64,000 nucleotides of DNA from Comamonas sp. B21-038 (GTDB lineage Bacteria; Pseudomonadota; Gammaproteobacteria; Burkholderiales; Burkholderiaceae_C). Made by a program: the position numbers and the translations under genes. Under the pieces are notes generated by a model, which had not been told where the DNA came from, did not search any database, and saw nothing but the letters and a program-made list of their open reading frames with translations. Location: contig NZ_CP092462.1 of the NCBI RefSeq assembly GCF_022387135.1, positions 1,240,001-1,304,000 of the forward strand, written 5' to 3'. Of this stretch, positions 55,097 to 64,000 are shown in pieces (within the stretch, counting starts at the first letter, position 1; every line of letters starts with the position of its first letter).

Positions 55097-57406
55097 TTGT
55101 ATATCAAAAAAACGGCTTCCAAAACAGGAGCAGATAATTTGTCAGAAGAAATTGAAGGTGTAGTCCAAGGCCACCGTGAAGGCCACGGCTTTGTGATCCG
55201 GGATGACAACGAGAGCGACATCTACATCCCGGCCAATGAAATGCGCGCCGTACTGCACCGCGATCGGGTCCGTGCCCGCATCGTGCGCACCGACCGCCGG
55301 GGACGTCCCGAAGGTCGCATTGTTGAAATCATCGAGCGCTCTGCGCAGCCCATCATTGGCCGCCTGCTGCAGGAAAGCGGCGTCTGGCTCGTGGCTCCGG
55401 AAGACAAGCGCTACGGCCAGGATGTGCTGATCCCCAATGGCGCGATCGGCGCCGCCAAGACCGGCCAGGTCGTCGTGGTCGAATTGACCGAGCCGCCGGC
55501 ATTGTTCGGCCAGCCTGTGGGCCGCGTGGTCGAGGTGCTGGGCGAGATCGACGACCCCGGCATGGAAATCGAGATTGCGGTGCGCAAATATGGCGTGCCC
55601 CATGAGTTCTCGGGCGAGTGCCTGGCCTTGGCCAAGAAGCTTCCCGACAAGGTACGCCTGGCCGACCGCAAGGCCCGCATCGACCTGACCGATATCCCGC
55701 TGGTCACCATCGACGGCGAGGATGCTCGCGACTTTGACGATGCCGTGTACTGCGAACCCGCCAAAATCGGCCGCACCAAGGGCTGGCGCCTGTTGGTGGC
55801 AATTGCCGATGTGAGCCACTATGTGCAAAACGGCAATGCCATCGACGTCGATGCCTACGACCGTGCGACCAGCGTCTACTTTCCGCGCCGCGTGATCCCC
55901 ATGCTGCCGGAGAAGCTCTCCAATGGCCTGTGCTCGCTGAACCCGAATGTGGACCGCCTGTGCATGGTGGCCGATATGCTGGTCACCGCCGATGGCGAGC
56001 TGCAGGCCTACCAGTTCTACCCCGCCGTGATGCACAGCCATGCCCGTTTTACCTACACCGAGGTGGCAGCCATCCTGGCCAACACCCGGGGCCAGGACGC
56101 GATCAAGCGCAAGGAGCGCGTGGCCGACCTGCTGAACCTGCATGACGTGTACAAGGCGCTGCTGTCGGCGCGGGGCCGCCGCGGCGCGGTGGATTTCGAG
56201 ACCACCGAAACCCAGATCATCTGCGACGAGAACGGCCGCATCGAGAAAATCGTGCCGCGCACGCGCACCGAGGCCCACCGCCTGATTGAGGAGGCCATGC
56301 TGGCAGCCAATGTCTGCGCGGCAGATTTCATCCAGCAAAGCGGCCAGCCCGGGCTCTTCCGGGTGCACGAAGGCCCCACGCCCGAGAAGCAGGACATTCT
56401 GCGTGGCTACCTCAAGGCCATGGGGGTGGGCCTGTCGATCAGTGACGACCCGAGCCCGGCCGAGTTCCAGGCCATTGCCCAGGCCACCAAGGACCGGCCC
56501 GACGCCCAGCAGATCCACACCATGCTGCTGCGCTCAATGCAGCAGGCGATCTACACGCCGATCAACAGTGGCCACTTTGGCTTAGGCTACGAGGCCTATA
56601 CCCACTTCACCAGCCCGATCCGCCGTTACCCCGATTTGCTGGTGCACCGCGTCATCAAGGCCGCGCTGCTGGGCAAGCGCTACCAGTTGCCGCTGCTGCC
56701 CACGCCGGGCGAGGCGGAGGCCAAGCTCGCCAAGCGCCTGGCCAGCCGCGTGGCGGCACCCAAGCAGAAGCTGCAGGCCGAGCGCGTGCAACGCGTGTCA
56801 CGCGAGGTACAGGCCTGGGAAGCGGCCGGCCTGCATTGCAGTGCCAATGAGCGCCGTGCCGATGAGGCCAGCCGCGATGTCGAGGCCTGGCTCAAGTGCA
56901 AGTACATGCGCGAGCACCTGGGCGAGGAATACAGCGGCATGGTGTCTGCGGTCACCTCGTTCGGCCTGTTCGTGACCTTGGACCAGCTCTATGTCGAAGG
57001 CCTGATCCATATCACCGAGCTGGGTGGCGATTACTTCCGCTTTGACGAGATGCGCCAGGAGCTGCGCGGCGAGCGTACGGGCATCCGCTACACGATCGGT
57101 ACGCGCCTGCAGATCCAGGTCAGCCGTGTGGATCTGGATGCGCGCAAGATCGACTTCCGCCTGGTGCGCGAGGGCGAGGATGCGGCCCGTGCCCCGGCCT
57201 CCAACGCCCGTGCGGCGAACAAGGTGGCATCGTCGCCTTCGAGCCGCCAGCGCGAGGGCCGCGATGAAGCCTATGATGCCCAGCGCGCCAGCCTCAAGCG
57301 CAAGGCCAAGGGTGCCGCGCACGGTGCCGGTAAGCCGCGTGGCAACGACCGCGGCGCCGGCGCCAGCAAACAACCGGGACAGAAGACCCCGCGCAAACGC
57401 CGCTGA
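55097..57406 (+). CDS. rnr: Ribonuclease R
   Basis: A 3'-5' exoribonuclease of the RNase II/RNB family, acting on structured RNA, with roles in RNA quality control. Order: cold-shock-like domain(s) at about 15-200, RNB catalytic domain from about 205 with the metal-binding cluster IDGEDARDFDDAVYCE near 205-220 and HFTSPIRRYPDLLVHR near 505, an S1 domain at about 610-690 (YSGMVSAVTSFGLFV), and a basic Lys/Arg/Gly tail. Two TTG starts are possible: 55097 (AAAGGA upstream) and 55139 (CAGGAG 8 bp upstream, giving MSEEIEGVVQGH, which fits family N-termini). Divergent from the tRNA-Leu array. Confidence 0.93.
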   Translation: MYIKKTASKTGADNLSEEIEGVVQGHREGHGFVIRDDNESDIYIPANEMRAVLHRDRVRARIVRTDRRGRPEGRIVEIIERSAQPIIGRLLQESGVWLVAPEDKRYGQDVLIPNGAIGAAKTGQVVVVELTEPPALFGQPVGRVVEVLGEIDDPGMEIEIAVRKYGVPHEFSGECLALAKKLPDKVRLADRKARIDLTDIPLVTIDGEDARDFDDAVYCEPAKIGRTKGWRLLVAIADVSHYVQNGNAIDVDAYDRATSVYFPRRVIPMLPEKLSNGLCSLNPNVDRLCMVADMLVTADGELQAYQFYPAVMHSHARFTYTEVAAILANTRGQDAIKRKERVADLLNLHDVYKALLSARGRRGAVDFETTETQIICDENGRIEKIVPRTRTEAHRLIEEAMLAANVCAADFIQQSGQPGLFRVHEGPTPEKQDILRGYLKAMGVGLSISDDPSPAEFQAIAQATKDRPDAQQIHTMLLRSMQQAIYTPINSGHFGLGYEAYTHFTSPIRRYPDLLVHRVIKAALLGKRYQLPLLPTPGEAEAKLAKRLASRVAAPKQKLQAERVQRVSREVQAWEAAGLHCSANERRADEASRDVEAWLKCKYMREHLGEEYSGMVSAVTSFGLFVTLDQLYVEGLIHITELGGDYFRFDEMRQELRGERTGIRYTIGTRLQIQVSRVDLDARKIDFRLVREGEDAARAPASNARAANKVASSPSSRQREGRDEAYDAQRASLKRKAKGAAHGAGKPRGNDRGAGASKQPGQKTPRKRR

Positions 57407-57430
57407 TCTGCTGTGAATTCACTATGATCG

Positions 57431-57465
57431 AAGCCAGGCCATCCCAGCGATGGCCTGGCTTTTTT
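57431..57465 (+). terminator. Terminator of rnr
   Basis: AAGCCAGGCCATC and GATGGCCTGGCTT form a perfect 13-bp stem followed by TTTT, 24 bp after the stop. Confidence 0.92.
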
Positions 57466-57499
57466 GTTCACTGAGCTGAGAACTTTCCAAGGAGTACGG

Positions 57500-58258
57500 A
57501 TGACCGAGAAGACGCGCAAGATTGCAGTGGTGACCGGTGCGGGCACCGGGATTGGCCGCGCAGCGGCGCTGGCACTGATGAAGGATGGCTGGTCCGTCGT
57601 GCTGGCGGGCCGCCGCGAGCAGCCTTTGCAGGAGGTGGCCAGCCATGCGGCAGATGCAGGCCAGGCCTTGGTGGTGCCCACTAACGTGGCCGACCCGGTT
57701 GCCGTCAAGGCCTTGTTCGATGCAGCGGTGGCCCGGTTTGGCCGGGTGGACATGCTGTTCAACAACGCCGGGCGCGGCGCGCCTGCGGTGCCGATCGATG
57801 AGCTGCCGGTCGAGACCTGGCAGGATGTCGTCAATGTGAACCTCAATGGCATGTTCTATTGTCTGCAGCAGGCCTTCCGCGTGATGCGCCAGCAGTCGCC
57901 GATGGGCGGCCGCATCATCAACAACGGCTCCATCTCGGCCCATGCGCCCCGGCCCATGTCGATTGCCTATACGGCCACCAAGCATGCCGTGATGGGCCTG
58001 ACCAAGACCGCCGCGCTCGATGGCCGCAAGTACGACATCGCCGTGGGCCAGATCGACGTGGGCAATGCCGGCACCGAGCTGGCGATGCGCATGACCCAGG
58101 GCGTCATGCAGGCGCATGGCGAGATAGCGCCCGAGCCGTTGATGGATGTGGACGTGGTGGGCCAGTCGGTGCTCTACATGGCCAATCTGCCGCTGGAATG
58201 CAATGTGCTGTTCCACACGGTGATGGCCACCAAGATGCCCTTTGTGGGGCGTGGCTGA
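57500..58258 (+). CDS. Short-chain dehydrogenase/reductase
   Basis: A 252-aa classical SDR. NAD(P)-binding TGAGTGIG near 12-19, NNAG near 91, and the catalytic YTATK near 155 are visible; the usual Ser is in [10 protein letters not shown]. The substrate is unknown. AAGGAG lies 5 bp before the ATG at 57500. It converges with the NAD(P)HX repair gene, 16 bp away. Confidence 0.9.
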   Translation: MTEKTRKIAVVTGAGTGIGRAAALALMKDGWSVVLAGRREQPLQEVASHAADAGQALVVPTNVADPVAVKALFDAAVARFGRVDMLFNNAGRGAPAVPIDELPVETWQDVVNVNLNGMFYCLQQAFRVMRQQSPMGGRIINNGSISAHAPRPMSIAYTATKHAVMGLTKTAALDGRKYDIAVGQIDVGNAGTELAMRMTQGVMQAHGEIAPEPLMDVDVVGQSVLYMANLPLECNVLFHTVMATKMPFVGRG

Positions 58259-58274
58259 GCCGGTCAGTGGTTGG

Positions 58275-59861
58275 TCAGCCTGGCCGTTGCAGGCTGCGCG
58301 CCAGGCGCGATGCCGTCAGCATCCGCGCTGGCGGCCAGGTGTCGGCGGCATGGCCGTGCAGCCAGACGGCATTGAGCAGCGGCTGCCACGCCTCTGCCCA
58401 GCTGCAGCCGGGCGGAAGGGCTGCCAGGTGCGCGCCAATGCAGCCGGCCAGCACATCGCCGGTGCCGCCTACCGACAGGCGGGCATTGCCGCTGTGGTTG
58501 ATCGCATAGCGCCCATCCGGCGCGGCGATGACCGAGCCGCTGCCCTTGAGCACCACCAGGCACTGCCATTGCCGCGCCGCCTGGCGGGCGGCGCCAATGC
58601 GGTCACGCTGAACCTGTTCGGTGCTGCTGCCCAGCAGGCGCGCCAGCTCCAGCGGATGGGGTGTGAGCACTGCCGGGCCGGCTGTATCGGCCTGGGCCGC
58701 CCGTTGCAGCAGCGCTTGCTGCAGTGCCGGTTGGGAGGCCATGGCGTTGAGCGCATCGGCATCCAGCACCAGGCTGCCCGCATGCTGCAAGATCTGGGGG
58801 AGCACCCCGGCCACCAGGCTGCCGCCACCGCAGCCGCACACCAGGCTGCCGCGCAAGGCGCGCGTGGCCTCCAGCGACCGGAGCATGATGTCCGCTGCAA
58901 TGCCCGCAGGTCTGGGTGATGCGGGGTTGCTGCCCAGCAGGTGCAGCATGACCCTGCCAGCGCCCGCATGCAGCGCCGCGCTGGCGGCCAGCATGGCGGC
59001 GCCTTCCATGCCCTGGCCATCGTGGCTGGCGCTTTGGCCGCCGATCACCGCCACATCGCCAAACAGGCCTTTGTGGCTGTTGTGGGTGGGTAATGGCGTT
59101 TGAGCTTGGGTGACCAAATGACCGGTGCCTGAGGGGGCATCGATGCCAGCGGCAGGTATCTGGTCACAGCGCCACACCGGGTTCTGCGCCAGCAGCGGTG
59201 CCAGCCAGACCTCGCCCGCCCAGTCGCGCCCCTGCAAAGTAAAGAGCCCGGGCTTGAGTGCCAGCATGCTGAGCGTGAAGCGGCGCCCTCGGGGTGCTTG
59301 CGGTGCCAGCGGCGCCAGCGGCGCCAGCCAGGGCAGCCAGGCGCCGGTATCGGCCAGCAGGCCCGAGGGGGTGTCGATGCACAGCACATCGCGATCGGTG
59401 TCCAGCAGGCGTTGCAGCCAGGCCCGCACGGGGCCTTCGGCGGGGGTGCTGCGGTCGGCGCGCAGGCCCATCCCCCATAGCGCATCGATCGCCAGGTCGA
59501 AATGCGCGGGTGCCTGTTCGCTGATGGGCACGCCTGCTGCCTGGGCGCGTTGCAGCGCATGGGCGGCATCGGCGGGCAGGGCCTTGCCTGCGCTGGGCTG
59601 CAGGCTGATATGCACGGTCTTACCGGCGGCCTGCAGATGGATGGCGGCCTCCAAGCCGTCGCCGCCGTTGTTGCCGGCACCGCACACCACCCAGACATGC
59701 CGGGCATGTGGCGCGATCGCCAGTGCCAGGCGTGCCGTGGCTGCGCCGGCGCGGGCCATCAGGCTGTAGTGGGGCAGCGTACGGGCCAGCGATTGCTCGC
59801 GCTCGCGCACCTGGTCGCTGGATAGCAGGGCGGGGTAGGGCAGTGCGGCAGTAGCAGGCAT
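58275..59861 (-). CDS. nnr: Bifunctional NAD(P)H-hydrate epimerase / ADP-dependent dehydratase
   Basis: A 528-aa fusion that repairs hydrated NAD(P)H. The N-terminal YjeF epimerase domain (about 1-220) has VCGAGNNGGDGLEAA near 58-72 and the pocket aspartate in AIDALWGMGL. The C-terminal ribokinase-like dehydratase domain (about 245-525) has CGCGGGS, LDADALNAM and the active-site loop SVGGTGDVLAG near 468. The order matches E. coli Nnr (YjeF). Start at 59861 (MPATAALPYPALLSS). Confidence 0.93.
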   Translation of the reverse strand: MPATAALPYPALLSSDQVREREQSLARTLPHYSLMARAGAATARLALAIAPHARHVWVVCGAGNNGGDGLEAAIHLQAAGKTVHISLQPSAGKALPADAAHALQRAQAAGVPISEQAPAHFDLAIDALWGMGLRADRSTPAEGPVRAWLQRLLDTDRDVLCIDTPSGLLADTGAWLPWLAPLAPLAPQAPRGRRFTLSMLALKPGLFTLQGRDWAGEVWLAPLLAQNPVWRCDQIPAAGIDAPSGTGHLVTQAQTPLPTHNSHKGLFGDVAVIGGQSASHDGQGMEGAAMLAASAALHAGAGRVMLHLLGSNPASPRPAGIAADIMLRSLEATRALRGSLVCGCGGGSLVAGVLPQILQHAGSLVLDADALNAMASQPALQQALLQRAAQADTAGPAVLTPHPLELARLLGSSTEQVQRDRIGAARQAARQWQCLVVLKGSGSVIAAPDGRYAINHSGNARLSVGGTGDVLAGCIGAHLAALPPGCSWAEAWQPLLNAVWLHGHAADTWPPARMLTASRLARSLQRPG

Positions 59862-59920
59862 GGCGCTATCGTAGCGCAGGTGTAGCGCAGGCACGGGCCG
59901 CCGATGGCCGGCGCGGCGCG

Positions 59921-61177
59921 TCAGCGCAGGCGTTGCAGGTCCAGCGCAGCGGGGTCGGTGCTGGTGCTCTGCCCGGTCATCAACTGGCGCACATGGTGGG
60001 CGCAGCCCATCGACAAGCCCCAGCCAAAGCCGCCATGGGCGGTATTGAGCCAGATGCCCGGAATGCCGGACGCGCCCACCACCGGCAGGCCGTCGGGAAC
60101 GGTCAAACGTGCGCCGCGCCACATCTGCAAGATGGATTGGCTGGGCTGGATGCAGCCCGGGAACCACTCCAGCAGCACGCTGATGAGCGCGTGGCGTGCG
60201 TCATCGCTGCGCTCCGGACTGTCGGGGTAGCCCAGTTCGGCACCGCCGCTGATGCGCAGGCGTGAACCCTGGCGGGTCAGGATCATGTTGTTTTCCAGAT
60301 CGATGACCGCGCGGCGGGGAGCCAGGGACTCCTCGCTGATCTGGATGCTGGCACTGTAGCTATAGATAGGGGCGCTGGGCAGCTGCACATGGTGCGGGCG
60401 CAGCAACTGGTTGGTGTGGGTGCCGGCGCAGAGCACCATGGCATCAAAATCCTGCGAGCCGCTCGCCCATTGCAGGCGCACGCCACTGCCCGTGCTCTGG
60501 ACGCCGCTGATGGCGTGCTGGGTGTGCAGCTGCAGCCCATGCGTTTGCAGCGCTTGCAGCAGCCCTTGTGAAAACAGGCGCCCGTTGCCCGACCAGGCTT
60601 CAGGCAGGTACAGGGCGCCGGCGATCTGTATCTCGGTGGCCAGGCCCGGCTCGATCGCGCGGGTCTCTGCCTCGTTGCAGCGCTGGTAGTCAATGTGCGC
60701 GGCCGACAGGCGGCGGGTCAGCTCGTACAGTGCTGCTGCGCTGGGCTCCTTGCGCAGCGGCAGCAGCAGCCCTTGGCTGAACTGGCCGTTGATGTCCAGC
60801 ATTTCCTGCAGGTGTTGCATGCGCTGCATGGCCAGCAGTTCCAGCGACTGCAATGCAGGAAGGACTTCACTGTCGCGCAGCTTCTTGGCCACCGCCTGCT
60901 GCCGGCGCGCCCAGCGGCGCGGTGAAGACAGCACGCCGCCGTGGATCTGCAATTCCGAAAATGCCGGGCGCGCCAGGCCCAGTTGCAGCGCCTGCTGAAA
61001 CGCCGTTGCGCCCCATGGATTGATCGCGCAGGGCCACATCAGCCCTGAAGGGGCAAAGCTGGCTTCCTCGCCGGCTGCCCGGTGCTGTTCGAAAACACTG
61101 ACCTCGTTGCCGGCTTCCATCAGCTCGAACGCAGTTGCTATACCTGCAATGCCTGCTCCAACGATCGCAATCTTCAT
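59921..61177 (-). CDS. DadA-like FAD-dependent amino acid dehydrogenase
   Basis: A 418-aa flavoprotein of the DAO family. The N-terminal dinucleotide-binding motif IVGAGIAGIATAFELMEAGNEVSVFE starts at residue 4; the C-terminal part has the family motif MWRGARLTVPDGLPVVG and ends with NTAHGGFGWGLSMGCAHHVRQLM. It should oxidise a D-amino acid or related amine and feed electrons to the membrane; substrate unproved. Start at 61177 (MKIAIVGAG). Divergent from rpsB. Confidence 0.88.
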   Translation of the reverse strand: MKIAIVGAGIAGIATAFELMEAGNEVSVFEQHRAAGEEASFAPSGLMWPCAINPWGATAFQQALQLGLARPAFSELQIHGGVLSSPRRWARRQQAVAKKLRDSEVLPALQSLELLAMQRMQHLQEMLDINGQFSQGLLLPLRKEPSAAALYELTRRLSAAHIDYQRCNEAETRAIEPGLATEIQIAGALYLPEAWSGNGRLFSQGLLQALQTHGLQLHTQHAISGVQSTGSGVRLQWASGSQDFDAMVLCAGTHTNQLLRPHHVQLPSAPIYSYSASIQISEESLAPRRAVIDLENNMILTRQGSRLRISGGAELGYPDSPERSDDARHALISVLLEWFPGCIQPSQSILQMWRGARLTVPDGLPVVGASGIPGIWLNTAHGGFGWGLSMGCAHHVRQLMTGQSTSTDPAALDLQRLR

Positions 61178-61591
61178 AACAACAAAAACAGGGGGCCGTT
61201 CATAGAGTGGGGCACGGCGCTTGCAAGCATTTGCAAAAGCCGTGCGTTCGAGTGCCAGATTGTGCCCAGTTTTTTGCAATGCCCGTTGTAAGGGTAGCCA
61301 CTGTGGCTCAAAAAACGCAAGCAATCGTCAAGCTGAGTGCGCCTGGCTGGTGTTTCATGGGATGTGGGCGGCGCGGGCAGATCGCCAGCTGCCGTGGAAG
61401 GCGGGTGCGACTTCTTCGCGGCCCACTTCAGACTATGTTAGAATCCTAGGGTTTTGCCGAGTGTAGCTTGCTGCATCGGTTCAAAACGAAATCGCAAACC
61501 TGCCTACCTAAGGTGTTGCGGCATGCGGTGCACAGGCACGGTGGCCGTGATAGTTGGGCAGAATTTTAGACCTAACCTTCGGAGAAGATAT
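61178..61591 (+). other. rpsB upstream region with promoter-like site and long leader
   Basis: This 414-bp gap between the DadA-like gene and rpsB contains no gene. TAGAAT at 61439-61444 could be the -10 of the rpsB promoter, with no clear -35, leaving a leader of about 140 nt. In many bacteria ribosomal protein S2 represses its own operon through the leader; I could not confirm a fold here. Confidence 0.4.
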
Positions 61592-62344
61592 ATGTCCGTT
61601 ACGATGCGCGAGATGCTGGAAGCCGGCGTCCACTTTGGCCACCAAACCCGTTTCTGGAACCCCAAGATGGGCCAGTACATTTTCGGTAGCCGCAACAAGA
61701 TTCACATCATCAACCTGGAAAAGACCCTGCCTCTGTTCCAGGACGCACAAAAGTTCATCAAGCAGCTGTCGGCCAACCGCGGCACGATCCTGATGGTGGG
61801 CACCAAGCGCCAAGCGCGCGAAATCCTGGCCACCGAAGCACAACGTGCTGGCGTGCCTTACGTCGACCAGCGCTGGTTGGGCGGCATGCTGACCAACTTC
61901 AAGACCGTCAAGACCTCGATCAAGCGTCTGAAGGACATGAAGGCGCAGCAAGAAGCCGGTCTGGAATCGATGAGCAAGAAAGAGCAGCTGATGTTTGCTC
62001 GTGAGCTGGAAAAGCTGGAAAAGGACATCGGCGGCATTCAAGACATGAACGCGCTGCCTGACGCCATTTTCGTGATCGACGTGGGCTACCACAAGATTGC
62101 CATCGCTGAAGCCAAGAAGCTGGGCATTCCTCTGATCGGCGTGGTTGACACCAACCACAACCCAGAAGGTATCGACTACGTGATCCCTGGTAACGATGAC
62201 TCGGCCAAGGCTGTGGAGCTGTATGCTCGCGGCATCGCCGACGCCATCCTGGAAGGCCGTGCCAACGCCGTGAACGACGTGGTCAAGGCTGCTTCCGGCG
62301 AAGAAGGCGACGAGTTTGTGGAAGTGGAAAACACCGCTGCTTAA
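61592..62344 (+). CDS. rpsB: 30S ribosomal protein S2
   Basis: A 250-aa protein starting at ATG 61592 behind GGAGAAGATAT; the start [26 protein letters not shown] is the family's. It contains IHIINLEKT, the [13 protein letters not shown] segment and the helical hairpin near 100-150. First gene of rpsB-tsf-pyrH. Confidence 0.98.
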   Translation: MSVTMREMLEAGVHFGHQTRFWNPKMGQYIFGSRNKIHIINLEKTLPLFQDAQKFIKQLSANRGTILMVGTKRQAREILATEAQRAGVPYVDQRWLGGMLTNFKTVKTSIKRLKDMKAQQEAGLESMSKKEQLMFARELEKLEKDIGGIQDMNALPDAIFVIDVGYHKIAIAEAKKLGIPLIGVVDTNHNPEGIDYVIPGNDDSAKAVELYARGIADAILEGRANAVNDVVKAASGEEGDEFVEVENTAA

Positions 62345-62379
62345 TCCACAGGGCTGCCCATTGGGCCGCGAATGAAAAG

Positions 62380-62408
62380 CGGGGCTCCACATCAGCCCCG
62401 TTTTTTTT
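62380..62408 (+). terminator. Terminator/attenuator between rpsB and tsf
   Basis: CGGGGCT and AGCCCCG with a 7-nt loop followed by eight T. In rpsB-tsf operons such a hairpin lowers, rather than abolishes, tsf transcription. Confidence 0.85.
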
Positions 62409-62457
62409 ACCTACGTTTCCACAATCACCCCAACTGAACTGAATACGGAGAGAGAAA

Positions 62458-63348
62458 ATGGCAATTACCGCAAGCATGGTGGCAGAACTGCGCGCTAAGA
62501 CCGACGCGCCCATGATGGAATGCAAGAAGGCACTGACCGAGGCTGATGGCGACATGGCCAAGGCTGAAGAGCTGCTGCGCGTCAAGCTGGGCACCAAGGC
62601 CGGCAAGGCAGCATCGCGTATTGCCGCTGAAGGCGTGATCGCCGCAGTGGTGGAAGGCAACACCGGCGCGATCATCGAAGTCAACAGCGAAACCGACTTC
62701 GTCTCCAAGAACGACAGCTTCATCGCTCTGGCCAATGCAGCGGCCAAGCTGGTGTCCGAAAAGAACCCTGCCGACGTGGCAGCGCTGAGCGCACTGGCTT
62801 ACGAGCAAGATGGCTTTGGCCCCACCCTGGAAGATGTGCGCAAGGGCCTGGTCGGCAAGATCGGCGAGAACATGTCGTTCCGCCGCTTCAAGCGCTTCGA
62901 AGGCAGCAACCTGGCGCTGTACCTGCACGGCACCCGCATCGGTGTGGTGGTGGAGTTCGAAGGCGACGCACAAGCGGCCAAGGACGTGGCAATGCACGTG
63001 GCGGCGATGAAGCCCGTGGCGCTGACCAGCGCTGATGTGCCTGCCGAGCTGATCGAAAAGGAACGCACCGTCGCTGCCGCCAAGGCTGAAGAGTCGGGCA
63101 AGCCTGCTGACATCGCTGCCAAGATGGTGGACGGCGCTGTGCAGAAGTACCTCAAGGAAGTCTCGCTGTTCAACCAGGTCTTCGTGAAGGCCGCTGACGG
63201 CAAGCAGACCGTTGAGCAAATGCTCAAGGCCGCCAACACCTCGATCAAGGGCTTCACGCTCTACGTGGTGGGTGAGGGCATTGAGAAGAAGGTGGATGAC
63301 TTCGCTGCCGAGGTCGCCGCGCAGGTTGCGGCCGCCAAGGGCCAGTAA
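62458..63348 (+). CDS. tsf: Translation elongation factor Ts
   Basis: A 296-aa guanine-nucleotide exchange factor for EF-Tu. The N-terminal UBA-like domain ([25 protein letters not shown]) and the core [11 protein letters not shown] and [13 protein letters not shown] regions are present. GGAGAGA precedes the ATG. Confidence 0.98.
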   Translation: MAITASMVAELRAKTDAPMMECKKALTEADGDMAKAEELLRVKLGTKAGKAASRIAAEGVIAAVVEGNTGAIIEVNSETDFVSKNDSFIALANAAAKLVSEKNPADVAALSALAYEQDGFGPTLEDVRKGLVGKIGENMSFRRFKRFEGSNLALYLHGTRIGVVVEFEGDAQAAKDVAMHVAAMKPVALTSADVPAELIEKERTVAAAKAEESGKPADIAAKMVDGAVQKYLKEVSLFNQVFVKAADGKQTVEQMLKAANTSIKGFTLYVVGEGIEKKVDDFAAEVAAQVAAAKGQ

Positions 63349-63358
63349 TCATCCTGAC

Positions 63359-63382
63359 AAAGGGGCTACGGCCCCTTTGTTT
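63359..63382 (+). terminator. Terminator/attenuator between tsf and pyrH
   Basis: AAAGGGGC-TACG-GCCCCTTT with a UACG tetraloop, followed by GTTT; a strong hairpin with a short T stretch, so partial readthrough into pyrH is likely. Confidence 0.8.
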
Positions 63383-63426
63383 CACCTATCGTTTTTTCCC
63401 CATCCCCACACCTGGAGCTCTCCACC

Positions 63427-64000
63427 ATGTCCCAAAGCCCTTCCCACAAGCGCATTCTTCTCAAACTCTCCGGTGAAGCTCTGATGGGGGATGATGCTTT
63501 CGGCATCAACCGCGCCACCATCGTGCGCATGGTCGAGGAGATTGCCGAGGTGACGCGGCTGGGCGTGGAAGTCGCTGTCGTGATCGGCGGCGGCAATATT
63601 TTCCGTGGTGTGGCTGGCGGCTCGGTCGGCATGGACCGTGCCACTGCCGATTACATGGGTATGCTCGCGACGGTGATGAATGCGCTGGCGCTGGCCGATG
63701 CGATGGACAAGCAGGGCCTGACCGCCCGCGTGATGTCGGCCATCGGTATCGAGCAGGTGGTGGAGCCCTATGTGCGCCCCAAGGCGCTGCAGTACCTCGA
63801 AGAGGGCAAGGTCGTGGTGTTTGCCGCTGGTACCGGCAACCCCTTCTTCACCACCGATACCGCAGCGGCGCTGCGCGGCGCTGAAATTGGCGCAGAATTG
63901 GTGCTCAAGGCCACCAAGGTCGATGGCGTCTACACGGCCGATCCGATGAAGGATCCCAATGCCACGCTCTACACCAAGCTGAGTTTCGATGAAGCCATGA
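63427..64000 (+). CDS. pyrH: Uridylate kinase (partial, cut by window end)
   Basis: The first 191 residues of UMP kinase (UMP to UDP): [14 protein letters not shown] at the start, the GGGNIFRG phosphate loop near 58-65, [13 protein letters not shown] near 80, and [16 protein letters not shown] near 137-152. The reading frame is open at the window end; only about 50 residues are missing compared with normal length. Confidence 0.97.
   Translation, partial: MSQSPSHKRILLKLSGEALMGDDAFGINRATIVRMVEEIAEVTRLGVEVAVVIGGGNIFRGVAGGSVGMDRATADYMGMLATVMNALALADAMDKQGLTARVMSAIGIEQVVEPYVRPKALQYLEEGKVVVFAAGTGNPFFTTDTAAALRGAEIGAELVLKATKVDGVYTADPMKDPNATLYTKLSFDEAM

Overview
The window looks like a piece of a betaproteobacterial (Comamonadaceae-like: Comamonas, Delftia or Acidovorax relative) chromosome. 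The GC-rich right half (about 28.7-64 kb) carries a typical housekeeping set for that group: glyA-nrdR, aroC, rnr, rpsB-tsf-pyrH, metY-like, tRNA-Leu(CAG). The left 28.7 kb is visibly less GC-rich and is a mobile genomic island. Its right end lies inside the host thymidylate synthase gene; its left end is outside the window.

Island, left to right. (1) 42-8553: a two-gene module of a very large SF2 helicase of the DUF1998/DruE type, interrupted by a -1 frameshift at a run of six G, and an overlapping SF1 (UvrD-like) helicase with a RelE/ParE-like N-terminus. (2) 8554-9499: a decayed IS5-family element. (3) 9732-17962: a complete type I Zorya anti-phage system, zorA-zorB-zorC-zorD, with an Mrr-like nuclease domain on ZorD. 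(4) 17.9-21.0 kb: accessory genes, namely a frameshifted remnant, a transglutaminase-like protein, a truncated CoiA-like protein paired with an HTH regulator, and a small gene behind a consensus LexA (SOS) box. (5) 21026-28569 on the minus strand: one compact operon thyA - recombinase (855 aa) - recombinase (744 aa) - coiled-coil protein (172 aa) - recombinase (461 aa), resembling the multi-recombinase modules of Tn554/RIT-type elements.

The most striking arrangement is at the junction. The resident thyA (28678-29397, minus) is cut just after its GLGTPF motif, and the island supplies a complete, different thyA as the first gene of its recombinase operon, on the same strand about 110 bp downstream. 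Two 11-bp direct repeats 21 bp apart mark the island end. The element appears to break an essential-type gene, replace it, and possibly borrow its promoter.

Chromosomal part: a lipoprotein, a GlcD-like FAD-linked oxidase, divergent DUF2069 and YihY membrane proteins, an orphan PoNi-like T6SS immunity protein, an alpha/beta hydrolase, a YpeA-type acetyltransferase overlapping a metY-like gene, a CBS-domain protein, an HTH-citrate synthase fusion, a CoA transferase, aroC, nrdR and glyA. glyA is preceded by a clear ZTP (pfl) riboswitch. Then come a lytic transglycosylase with a structured leader, a DUF748/AsmA-like giant, a DUF349 protein, five identical tRNA-Leu(CAG) genes (three in a 200-bp tandem repeat), rnr, an SDR, NAD(P)HX repair (nnrE/nnrD fusion), a DadA-like oxidase and rpsB-tsf-pyrH (cut by the window end). 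A 92-bp MITE-like repeat lies at 39.4 kb, with a diverged relative at 50.7 kb.
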